Shown one piece after another: positions 45,813-54,106 of a DNA stretch of 64,000 nt. The first letter of the stretch is position 1, and each line of letters opens with the position of its first letter. The DNA is from UBA4459 sp963776205 (GTDB lineage Bacteria > Bacteroidota > Bacteroidia > Bacteroidales > F082). A program made the translations under genes and the position numbers. Location: positions 685,703 to 749,702 of the forward strand of contig CAVZLR010000002.1 in the NCBI GenBank assembly GCA_963776205.1, given 5' to 3'. Below the pieces are notes generated by a model, which did no database searches, was not told where the DNA came from, and worked only from the letters and a program-made list of their open reading frames with translations.

Positions 45813-47030
45813 ATGAAAGATTCAGTTGCCATAGTTTGCGGAGGAGGTCCGGCACCAGGTATAAATTCAGTGATCAGTTCCGTAGCCCTTGTATTTCTAA
45901 AGTCAGGTTACAGGGTGATCGGAATTCATGAAGGTTATAAAGGTTTGTTTGCGGAAAAACCGAAAACCCAGGAAATTGATTTCCATTTTGCCGATGATAT
46001 TCATAAACGTGGTGGATCAGCTCTGCAAATGAGTCGCCACAAACCCAAGGACAGTGAGTTTAACACCCGTTTTTTTACTGAAAACAATGTACAACTGCTG
46101 GTAACCATAGGAGGTGACGATACAGCTTCAACTGCCAACAGGATATCTAAATTTTTAATTGAAAATCAAATAAGCATCCAGAACATTCATGTACCCAAAA
46201 CCATCGATAATGATTTGCCACTACCGGACGATACACCAACATTCGGATACCAGTCGGCAAAACAGGAAGGTGTGCGGATAGCACAAACCATCTATGAAGA
46301 TGCCCGTACCAGTGGCAACTGGTTTGTTATTTCTGCGATGGGCCGTGAAGCAGGCCATCTTGCTTTTGGCATAGGTGCTGCTATTCATTGTCCAATGATT
46401 GTAATACCTGAAATGTTTAATAAAACAGAAGTTACTTTTGAACGAATTACAAAACTGATCATCTCCGCAATCGTCAAACGCAAAATATTAGGCATTGATT
46501 ATGGAGCAGCAATTGTCAGCGAAGGTGTATTTCATTTCATGAGTGATGAACAAATTAAAAATTCAGGTATCAACTTTACCTATGATGATCATGGCCATCC
46601 TGAGCTTGGGAATGTAAGCAAAGCACATATATTCAATATATTACTACAGCAAAAATTAAAAGATTTAAACATTAAAGTTAAAAGCCGTCCGGTGGAACTA
46701 GGCTATGAACTTCGCTGTGTACAACCCGCTGCTTACGACTTGCTGTACTGCGGTTTGCTTGGCTATGGTGTAAAGAAATTATTTGACGAAGGTCGTACAG
46801 GATGCATGGTAACTGCCTCACCTTCTGGAAAAATTTCGCCTCTGTATTTGGAAGACGTTGAAGATGAACATGGTAAGATTAAACCGCGACTGGTAAATAT
46901 GGAAGGTGCCAAATCCAAATTGATTTTTGAACATGGCTTGCAATTTATTGAGCCTGGAGATTACGAAGAAGCCAAAGTATATTTAGATGACCCAAGGCAA
47001 TATGATTTCAGGGAAATACTGAACTGGTAA
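45813..47030 (+). CDS. Phosphofructokinase, probably pyrophosphate-dependent
   Basis: Converts fructose 6-phosphate to fructose 1,6-bisphosphate. The phosphate-binding GGGPAPGINSVI is at residues about 9-20. The two diagnostic positions favour PPi over ATP: GGDDTAST (Asp where ATP enzymes have Gly) and VPKTIDNDLPL (Lys in place of Gly). Also GREAGHLAFGIGAA and PEMFN. 405 aa, the size of the PPi-PFK long form. In the same genome region as class III fbp. Assignment of the donor is inferred from these residues, not measured. Confidence 0.85.
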   Translation: MKDSVAIVCGGGPAPGINSVISSVALVFLKSGYRVIGIHEGYKGLFAEKPKTQEIDFHFADDIHKRGGSALQMSRHKPKDSEFNTRFFTENNVQLLVTIGGDDTASTANRISKFLIENQISIQNIHVPKTIDNDLPLPDDTPTFGYQSAKQEGVRIAQTIYEDARTSGNWFVISAMGREAGHLAFGIGAAIHCPMIVIPEMFNKTEVTFERITKLIISAIVKRKILGIDYGAAIVSEGVFHFMSDEQIKNSGINFTYDDHGHPELGNVSKAHIFNILLQQKLKDLNIKVKSRPVELGYELRCVQPAAYDLLYCGLLGYGVKKLFDEGRTGCMVTASPSGKISPLYLEDVEDEHGKIKPRLVNMEGAKSKLIFEHGLQFIEPGDYEEAKVYLDDPRQYDFREILNW

Positions 47031-47270
47031 CTAAATAGGCTTCACCCTGGTTTCTATTTTTTTGCGATTGTCCAGTGGATTTGAAATATGTTCGTTGACC
47101 CATTCTGCTATGTAGGGGGTGAGAGAAACACCTTAATTAATTCTTAATATTTCTTTTGCAATCCTCTCTCCAGTGTACTAGAAATTTATTACAATCAAGC
47201 CTGTTTTTTCAATTCAGATTTAAGTATTCGAATGTGCCGTATCAATAAACAGGACTTTTCTACCCTTCAT
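47031..47270 (-). pseudogene. Probable remnant of a D-3-phosphoglycerate dehydrogenase-like gene
   Basis: Minus strand: ATG at 47268-47270 begins MKGRKVLFIDTAHSNT then stops at 47220-47222. VLFIDTAH is the start typical of Bacteroidota D-2-hydroxyacid (phosphoglycerate) dehydrogenases. Further downstream on the same strand, VSLTPYIAEWVNEHISNPLD to VKPI ends at TAG 47031-47033, resembling the C-terminal LTPHIAGW block of the same family. The catalytic middle is missing, so it looks like a deletion-decayed copy. Similarity is by eye; alternative is chance. It explains part of the otherwise gene-free 47031-47412. Confidence 0.4.
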
Positions 47271-47412
47271 TTTAAAAACAAAACTTACATTTGTGCTCTC
47301 AATATCAAGTGCAAGCTTATAATGGTTATCAATACGTTATCTGTTTAGTTGCACGACTGATGGAGAAATATCTTATTTTAGATTCTTATTATCAAATAGC
47401 AAGAGCGGGTTT

Positions 47413-49839
47413 ATGTGGCAATTCCTGGTAAGATTTATTCTTAGAAACCGTATTCAGATTCTCATTTTCATTGGACTTATCACCATTTTTATGGGATATA
47501 AAGGAAGCCAGATCAAAATGTCATATGAGATGGCCCGTATGCTGCCAAAAGACGATTCAATTTCCATTGAGTACGAAGAATTTAAAAAGCAGTTCGGGCA
47601 AGATGGCAGTGTTATTTTTATTGCTATTCAAGACCCCGATCTCTTCACACTGGAACACTTTAATGACTGGTACGATCTTAATTACGATGTACTTAAAATG
47701 AATGGTGTTAAAGAGGTTCTATCAGTTGCAAGAATCTACAATTTAACACGGAATGACAGCCTGAAGAAATTCGATTTCTTGTCGATAGTACCCAAAAAAC
47801 CAACCAGTCAAAATACTGTAGACTCAATAAAACAAACGGTATACAACCTGCAATTATATGAAGGCAGGCTTTTTAATAAGGAAACCGATGTGAGTATGAT
47901 GATGATCACCCTTACGAAGGATATTCTAAATTCAAAAGGCCGCATACAGCTTATAAAAGAACTTAAATACAGGATTGATGAGTTTGGCGGCAAATACTCT
48001 ATTGACATAAAGTATTCAGGCCTCCCATATATTCGAACGGTCACATCAAAGAAACTCCAGGATGAATTACTATTCTTTGTATTTCTTTCATTGTTTATAA
48101 CCTCTGTTTTATTGTTCGTGCTATTCAAGTCAGGAAGAGCCGTTTTACTAGCCATGATCGTGGTAGTAATTGCCGTTATTTGGGTGCTCGGTTCAATTGT
48201 TTTATTTGGCTATAAAATCTCAATATTAACAGGAATTTTACCGCCTCTTTTAATAGTGATTGCTGTTGAAAATTCCATTTTTCTTCTGAATAAATACCTG
48301 AGCGAATTCAGAGAGCACGGAAATAAGGCGAAAGCTTTAACAAGAATGATTTCCCGAATCGGGAATGCAAATCTGTTAACAAATGCTACAACGGCAGCCG
48401 GCTTCGCGGCTTTTGCAATTACAAGCAATGAAATGCTTGTTGAATTTGGCATTATTGCTTCAATCAATATTTTTGTTACTTATCTGCTTACTTTATTCCT
48501 GTTACCCATACTTTTCAGTTTCTTTCCGGTGCCAAAGCCAAAGCACATGAGGCATTTGGAAAGGAGTCTTATCAGCAGGATCATTGACCGCATTCTTTAT
48601 ATTGTTCAAAACCATCGCAATGTGGTGTATGTAATTACTATCATATTTTTTACAGGAGGAATCATTGGTATAACACAATTAAAAACTACTGGTAATATTG
48701 TTGATGACATCTCTAAGAAAGATAAGCTCTATAAGGACATGATCTTTCTTGAGCAAAATTTTAAAGGGGTTATGCCATTGGAAATTACAGTAGATACTAA
48801 AAAGAAGAAAGGAATTTTAAGAACATCATTTTTACAAAAACTTGATCAATTGCAGGATACGCTGGCTACCTATCCGGAGTTTTCAAAACCGGTATCTGTA
48901 GTTGAAGTGGTAAAGTCAGCAAAGCAGGCATTCTACAGGGGAAATCCTGATATGTATTCATTACCAAATAACCAGGAAAAAAACTTTATTCTTTCTTATG
49001 TCCCCAATTTAGATGCCCATAACAAAACCTCCATACTAAATGCCTTTGTTGACTCAACACTTTCAAAAACCCGTGTTTCTATACAGATGGCCAACATCGG
49101 AACAAATGACATTGAACGTATTATTTCTGATTTAAAACCTAAAGTAGACACTATCTTCCCGCCCGATACATATGATGTTGGTTTGACAGGAACAAGTGTG
49201 GTTTTCCTCATGGGAACTAACTACCTGGTGAAGAATCTGTTTATGAGCCTTGGACTTGCGGTAATCATTATTACCCTGCTAATGGCGCTAATATTCTCTT
49301 CAGCCCGAATGATTTTGATTTCATTAATTCCTAATATTATTCCGCAGGTTTTAACAGCCGGAATGATGGGATATTTTGATATTCCAATAAAACCTTCCAC
49401 CATACTGATTTTTAGTATTGCGCTGGGTATTAGTGTTGACAATACCATTCACTATCTGTCAAGATACCGTTTACATCTGAAACATACCAATTGGAATATC
49501 CATAAATCGATACTTGCTGCGCTTAAAGAAACGGGCTACAGCATGATATATTCGGCAATTGTGCTTTTCTTTGGCTTCCTCATTTTTACACTTTCATCAT
49601 TTGGAGGAACCGAAGCCCTTGGGTATCTTGTTTCATTTACACTGGTTGTTGCACTTTTATCCAATATGTTTGTTTTACCATCGCTATTATTAACACTGGA
49701 CAAAAGAGTGCTTACAAAATCGTTTAAAGAACCTCAGATTGAGGTATTTGATGAAGAAGAAGATATTGAACTTGATAAACTCGTTGTTGAAGAACTCGAC
49801 CATCAGAAACCTAAAGAAGATAAATACACCAAAATATAA
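47413..49839 (+). CDS. RND/MMPL-family transporter
   Basis: About 12 membrane helices in two similar halves. Each half starts with one helix and a large periplasmic domain, followed by helix bundles of sterol-sensing/MMPL type (ILPPLLIVIAVENSIFLLNK, ISVDNTIHYLSRYRLHLK). No signal peptide beyond the first helix. 808 aa. It ends with an acidic tail (DEEEDIELDKLVVEELDH). Likely exports lipids, pigments or hydrophobic compounds across the inner membrane; substrate unknown. 382 bp before it contain no intact gene apart from the remnant at 47031-47270. Confidence 0.85.
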   Translation: MWQFLVRFILRNRIQILIFIGLITIFMGYKGSQIKMSYEMARMLPKDDSISIEYEEFKKQFGQDGSVIFIAIQDPDLFTLEHFNDWYDLNYDVLKMNGVKEVLSVARIYNLTRNDSLKKFDFLSIVPKKPTSQNTVDSIKQTVYNLQLYEGRLFNKETDVSMMMITLTKDILNSKGRIQLIKELKYRIDEFGGKYSIDIKYSGLPYIRTVTSKKLQDELLFFVFLSLFITSVLLFVLFKSGRAVLLAMIVVVIAVIWVLGSIVLFGYKISILTGILPPLLIVIAVENSIFLLNKYLSEFREHGNKAKALTRMISRIGNANLLTNATTAAGFAAFAITSNEMLVEFGIIASINIFVTYLLTLFLLPILFSFFPVPKPKHMRHLERSLISRIIDRILYIVQNHRNVVYVITIIFFTGGIIGITQLKTTGNIVDDISKKDKLYKDMIFLEQNFKGVMPLEITVDTKKKKGILRTSFLQKLDQLQDTLATYPEFSKPVSVVEVVKSAKQAFYRGNPDMYSLPNNQEKNFILSYVPNLDAHNKTSILNAFVDSTLSKTRVSIQMANIGTNDIERIISDLKPKVDTIFPPDTYDVGLTGTSVVFLMGTNYLVKNLFMSLGLAVIIITLLMALIFSSARMILISLIPNIIPQVLTAGMMGYFDIPIKPSTILIFSIALGISVDNTIHYLSRYRLHLKHTNWNIHKSILAALKETGYSMIYSAIVLFFGFLIFTLSSFGGTEALGYLVSFTLVVALLSNMFVLPSLLLTLDKRVLTKSFKEPQIEVFDEEEDIELDKLVVEELDHQKPKEDKYTKI

Positions 49840-49882
49840 GGTGAATTGCTGATTTGAATTATCCAGATAAAAATATAAACAA

Positions 49883-50512
49883 ATGAAAGGTATTATTTTG
49901 GCAGGCGGAGCAGGTACGCGTTTACATCCTCTCACCATTGCAGTCAGTAAGCAATTGATGCCTATTTATGATAAACCGATGATTTATTATCCTTTGTCAG
50001 TATTATTGATGGCTGGAATCAGAGATATTCTGATTATTTCTACACCTCAGGACCTGCCAAATTTTGAGAAACTGCTTGGTGATGGTTCTCGAATCGGCTG
50101 CAGCTTTACTTATCAGGTGCAGGAAATTCCAAATGGATTAGCGCAGGCTTTTGTATTGGGTGAAGAATTTATTGGAAATGATTCTGTTTCTCTGATTCTG
50201 GGAGATAATATTTTTTATGGGCAGGGATTTCAAAAATTACTAAAAACATGCACTGATCCTGACGGTGGGATGGTTTTTGCCTATCATGTAAAAGACCCTG
50301 AAAGATATGGTGTAGTCGAATTTGATAATGATTTTAATGCCCTATCCATAGAAGAGAAACCACTCAAACCAAAATCACATTATGCGGTTCCCGGATTGTA
50401 TTTTTATGACAACTCGGTGGTTGAAGTGGCTAAGAGCCTGCAACCCAGTGCCAGAGGTGAGTATGAAATAACAGATGTTAATAAGCATTATCCTGAAAGA
50501 AGGAAAACTTAA
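49883..50512 (+). CDS. rfbA: Glucose-1-phosphate thymidylyltransferase, N-terminal part (frameshifted gene)
   Basis: Makes dTDP-glucose for rhamnose and other dTDP sugars. The nucleotidyl transferase motif MKGIILAGGAGTRLHPLT opens the protein, followed by QLMPIYDKPMIYYPLSVLM-type sequence, GDNIFYGQGF, EEKPLKPKS. After NKHYP the frame goes into ERRKT and stops; the correct continuation LKEGKLKVGLMGRGTAWLDTGT is in the next frame at 50475-50744. One extra C near 50492-50493 explains it. No rfbB/C/D genes adjoin. Confidence 0.9.
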   Translation: MKGIILAGGAGTRLHPLTIAVSKQLMPIYDKPMIYYPLSVLLMAGIRDILIISTPQDLPNFEKLLGDGSRIGCSFTYQVQEIPNGLAQAFVLGEEFIGNDSVSLILGDNIFYGQGFQKLLKTCTDPDGGMVFAYHVKDPERYGVVEFDNDFNALSIEEKPLKPKSHYAVPGLYFYDNSVVEVAKSLQPSARGEYEITDVNKHYPERRKT

Positions 50513-50744
50513 AGTGGGACTGATGGGAAGAGGGACAGCGTGGCTGGATACCGGCACATTTTCATCACTGATTCAGGCATCACAATTTGTAGAAGTAATT
50601 GAAGACAGGCAAGGACTTAAAATTGGATGTATCGAAGAAATAGCATATCATAATGGTTTTATCGATGCAAAACAACTTGAAAAAATTGCAGAACCCCTTT
50701 TAAAGAGCGGGTATGGAGAATACCTTCTTGATTTGATTAAATAA
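50475..50744 (+). CDS. rfbA: Glucose-1-phosphate thymidylyltransferase, C-terminal part (frameshifted gene)
   Basis: Encodes the last third of RfbA: GLMGRGTAWLDTGTFSSLIQA, KIGCIEEIAYHNGFID, LLKSGYGEYLLDLI. Reading starts in the wrong frame at MLISIILKEGK; the natural link is one base upstream in the 49883-50512 frame. With one C removed the two parts give a normal protein of about 286 aa. Confidence 0.9.
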   Translation: MLISIILKEGKLKVGLMGRGTAWLDTGTFSSLIQASQFVEVIEDRQGLKIGCIEEIAYHNGFIDAKQLEKIAEPLLKSGYGEYLLDLIK

Positions 50745-50755
50745 TCCATAATTAC

Positions 50756-51730
50756 ATGGGCGGTTACGAAGAACTTATCATCTATTTTGAGCATCAACTT
50801 AATAAACAGGCTTTTGGATATCAGCCAGGTGAATTATATGCACCGATCAGGTACACTGTTAAGCTCGGAGGTAAAAGAATCAGACCCATATTGACACTGA
50901 TGTCATGTGAATTATTTGGCGGCAAAAAAGAAGAAGCACTCTCACAGGCTATAGCTATCGAACTGTTTCATAACTTTACCTTGATTCATGATGACATTAT
51001 GGATAATGCACCCATCAGGCGGGGTGAAGAAACTGTTTTTAAAAAATGGAATCCCAATATCGCCATTCTATCTGGTGACACTTTATTTGCCCTTGCTTAC
51101 CAATATGCTCAACAGGCCCGGATTGACATTTTACCAGAGACGCTAACTGTATTCAGTAAAACAGCCATTGAAGTTTGTGAAGGACAGCAATTTGACCTGA
51201 ATTATGAAAATAGTAATGATGTTTCTGTTGAACAGTACATTGAAATGATCAGGTTAAAAACTGCTGTACTTTTTGGTGCCAGTTTAAAAATTGGTGCATT
51301 GGTAGGTGGTGCTTCCAAAAAGGATGCAGATACATTATATGATTTTGGAATCAATATCGGGCTTGGTTTTCAGTTAAAAGATGATTTGCTGGATACTTTT
51401 GGGAAAGAAGAAATATTTGGTAAGAAAACCGGTGGTGATATTATCTCCAATAAAAAAACATACTTATACCTACAGGCCCTGGCATTAGCAGATGATCCTA
51501 CAAAATCTGAACTTGTAAAACTATATAATACCAACAGCACTTCTGATACCCATAAAACAGCACGTGTAAAAGAGATATTCTCGAATTTAGGAGTTGATAA
51601 ATATGCCAATGACCTGATTGATGCTTATTACCTGGAAGGAATGAACAAATTAAATGATATTTCTATCGCAGAAGCCAACAAGGAAATCCTTCGTGATGTG
51701 GCTCAGCGGATGATAGACCGGGAGAAGTAA
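50756..51730 (+). CDS. Polyprenyl diphosphate synthase
   Basis: Chain-elongating trans-prenyltransferase. First aspartate-rich motif LIHDDIMDNAPIRRG (about residue 80), second LKDDLLDTFGK (about residue 210), GGKRIRPILTLMSCELFGG. 324 aa. Chain length for menaquinone side chains or other isoprenoids cannot be read from sequence alone. It ends exactly where the convergent ABC-F gene ends (51730/51731). Confidence 0.9.
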   Translation: MGGYEELIIYFEHQLNKQAFGYQPGELYAPIRYTVKLGGKRIRPILTLMSCELFGGKKEEALSQAIAIELFHNFTLIHDDIMDNAPIRRGEETVFKKWNPNIAILSGDTLFALAYQYAQQARIDILPETLTVFSKTAIEVCEGQQFDLNYENSNDVSVEQYIEMIRLKTAVLFGASLKIGALVGGASKKDADTLYDFGINIGLGFQLKDDLLDTFGKEEIFGKKTGGDIISNKKTYLYLQALALADDPTKSELVKLYNTNSTSDTHKTARVKEIFSNLGVDKYANDLIDAYYLEGMNKLNDISIAEANKEILRDVAQRMIDREK

Positions 51731-53674
51731 TCACTCATCGAAATTCATTTGTTCCAGTTGCAGTTGCACTTTTTCCCATTCCGAATATTTTTTTTCAATA
51801 TCACTTGTGAGTTCATCGTGTTTTTTATACAAGGCACCTGATTTTATTTCCTCCGCATGATTTGATGGATCGGCCAGTTTAGTATTGACATTTTCCAGTT
51901 GTTTCTCCAGTTTTTCAACATGCTGCTCCAGATCGGCAACTTTCTTTTCCAGTTTGCGTTTTTCCCTTTCAAACTCCTTTTTTTGCTCCCACTTTATCTT
52001 GGTTTCACTTACCGGTTTTGTATCGTTATTATATTTTCTATCTTTTATTTCAAGTTCTTTCAGGTCTTCCAGTTTTCTTTTTTCCAGGTATTCGAAAATA
52101 TCACCCCTGTATTCCTTTATTCCCTTGTTTCTGAATTCATACACTTTCGAAGTCAATCCTGAAAGGAAATCCCTGTCGTGAGATACAATTACCAAAGTAC
52201 CGGTAAACTGCAGCAAAGCGTTCTTTAAAATATCCTTCGAGCGCATATCCAAATGGTTGGTTGGCTCATCAAATAAGAGGAAATTACTTGGCGTGAGCAA
52301 TAACTTGGCCAGAGAAAGTCGCGATTTCTCGCCACCAGAAAGCACTTTGACCTTTTTATCAATATCGTCACCCTGGAATAAAAATGCACCAAGTATTGAT
52401 TTAAGTCGTGTGCGGATATCTCCGACCGCAACATCATCCACCGTTTCGAATACTGTTTTATCAGGATCCAGCATTTCCCATTGATCCTGTGCAAAATAAC
52501 CGGTCTCAACCTGATATCCGAGTTTCACTTCGCCCTGATGATCAAGTCTGCCGGCAATAATTTTTGCCAGTGTGGTTTTTCCTTCACCGTTTTTACCAAC
52601 AAACGCTATACGTTCACCCTTTAATATCTCCAGATTGATATTGTCCAGTACATGATTCGTATCATAATATTTTTTGATGTTTTTACATTCAACTGTTATT
52701 TTTCCGCTATGGGGAGCAGGTGGAAATGTAAAATGAATGGCTGACTGATCAATTTCATCCAACTCAACCCTGTCCAGTTTTTCCAGATGAGTAATTCGCG
52801 ATTGTACCTGTTTCGCTTTGGTGTTTTTATACCTGAATCGTTCGATAAATCTTTCAACCTGCCTTACTTCGGCCTGCTGGTTATTATATGCTGCCTTTTG
52901 TTGCGACAGGCGTTCCTCGCGCAAATGCACATATTGAGAATATGGTACTTTATAATCATAAATTTTACCGTTGGTGATCTCGATGGTTCTATCGGTAATA
53001 TTATCCAGTAATGCCCTGTCGTGCGAAACAATTAAAATGGATCCGTAATAATTATTTAAAAATTCTTCAAGCCACTGGATGGATTCAATATCAAGATGGT
53101 TGGTAGGCTCATCAAGCAATAATAGAGAAGGTTTCAGCAACAGGAGTTTGGCAATTTCAACCCGCATTTGCCATCCAAAACTGAATTCATTTAATGGCCT
53201 GTCAAGATCCGTTTGTTTAAATCCCAATCCAAAAAGTACCTTTTCAGTGTTGGCCAGCAACTTTTCAGGTTCATGGATCATCAGTTTATGGTTCAGTTCA
53301 TCAAGTTCGATCAGCAGCTTGTGATAATTATCTGAATGATAATCTGTTCTTTGCTGAATCTCCCGGGTTAATTCAGCAATCCTGTCGTTCAGTTTATTGA
53401 TAAATTTAAAAGCTTCTAAGGTTTCTTCTTTGATACTTTTTAAACTGGTAATAATTTTCTCCTGGGGCAAATATCCGATCGTAATATCATTTGGGTAGGC
53501 GACATTGCCCGTATCAGATTTAACTTCACCGGCTATGATTTTTAATAATGTGGTTTTACCAGAACCGTTCATACCTGCCAACCCTACACAACCTTTTTCA
53601 TTCAGGTTAAAAGTAACGCCTGAGAAAATAGGAGTTCCGCCAAATTCTTTTGTTATGTTATTAACTGAGATCAA
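51731..53674 (-). CDS. ABC-F family ATPase
   Basis: Two ABC domains without membrane helices: Walker A GMNGSGKTTLL (about residue 34) and GKNGEGKTTLA (about residue 360), signature motifs NEFSFGWQMRVEIAKLL and LSGGEKSRLSLAKLL, Walker B LLLLDEPTNHLD and LLFDEPTNHLD, linked by a charged helical linker. The C-terminal about 90 residues form a coiled coil (KKEFEREKRKLEKKVADLEQ). Most ABC-F proteins act on the ribosome. 647 aa. A terminator (53708-53739) lies just upstream. Confidence 0.9.
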   Translation of the reverse strand: MISVNNITKEFGGTPIFSGVTFNLNEKGCVGLAGMNGSGKTTLLKIIAGEVKSDTGNVAYPNDITIGYLPQEKIITSLKSIKEETLEAFKFINKLNDRIAELTREIQQRTDYHSDNYHKLLIELDELNHKLMIHEPEKLLANTEKVLFGLGFKQTDLDRPLNEFSFGWQMRVEIAKLLLLKPSLLLLDEPTNHLDIESIQWLEEFLNNYYGSILIVSHDRALLDNITDRTIEITNGKIYDYKVPYSQYVHLREERLSQQKAAYNNQQAEVRQVERFIERFRYKNTKAKQVQSRITHLEKLDRVELDEIDQSAIHFTFPPAPHSGKITVECKNIKKYYDTNHVLDNINLEILKGERIAFVGKNGEGKTTLAKIIAGRLDHQGEVKLGYQVETGYFAQDQWEMLDPDKTVFETVDDVAVGDIRTRLKSILGAFLFQGDDIDKKVKVLSGGEKSRLSLAKLLLTPSNFLLFDEPTNHLDMRSKDILKNALLQFTGTLVIVSHDRDFLSGLTSKVYEFRNKGIKEYRGDIFEYLEKRKLEDLKELEIKDRKYNNDTKPVSETKIKWEQKKEFEREKRKLEKKVADLEQHVEKLEKQLENVNTKLADPSNHAEEIKSGALYKKHDELTSDIEKKYSEWEKVQLQLEQMNFDE

Positions 53675-53707
53675 CTATTGTTTAATTTTAAAGCGCAAAA
53701 ATAGTAT

Positions 53708-53739
53708 AAAAAAAGGGCTGCACAATGGCAGCCCTTTTT
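53708..53739 (-). terminator. Terminator of giant T9SS gene copy 1
   Basis: AAAAAAAGGGCTGC-ACAATG-GCAGCCCTTTTT; a 7 bp GC stem with A and T flanks, 27 bp after the copy 1 stop codon (53766-53768). The same stem occurs at 62104-62136 behind copy 2. Confidence 0.85.
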
Positions 53740-53765
53740 GTTTATTTAGTTCCGTAATGAACCTG

Positions 53766-54106
53766 CTATCTTGCAATGCAAAACGTTTGGTTATTACTTC
53801 GCTTTCAGTCTCAATGCGTACCAGGTATATACCTGATTCGAAGCTCTGATAGTGTTCAGTACATATTTGTTCTGGCTCATCTCTGAATCATCACAAGCTG
53901 ACCAACGTAGTTGATCACTGTGATCCTTGTCATTTCAGCATTTGCAGTGATAGTCACCTGGTCGCGTGTTGGGTTAGGATACAGGTTGGTTGTTAATGCT
54001 TCTGATTCGCAACATCTGTAATAATACACATACATAGTCAATTCTTCTGCCACATCCAAAGCAAAGTCTGATTCACACTCATCTTCTTCACTCATGTAAA
54101 CTGCTG
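53766..54106 (-). pseudogene. Scrambled T9SS sorting-domain tail of giant protein copy 1
   Basis: In copy 2 this stretch reads in one frame (MSEEDECESDFALDMAEE, NLYPNPARDQVTITANTE, VVLNTSDFESGIYLVRI, KRFAIAR). In copy 1 the same pieces lie in several frames: NLYPNPTRDQVTITANAEMT is in one frame and the final part ending GIAR-like sequence in others, with at least three indels between 53800 and 54290. The upstream 2,600 codons are intact, so damage is concentrated in the sorting domain. Confidence 0.7.

Noticed and set aside
53877..54095. A separate small gene after the giant protein
   Set aside because: Its residues match the fibronectin and sorting-domain part of copy 2; it is a fragment of the same gene in another frame.
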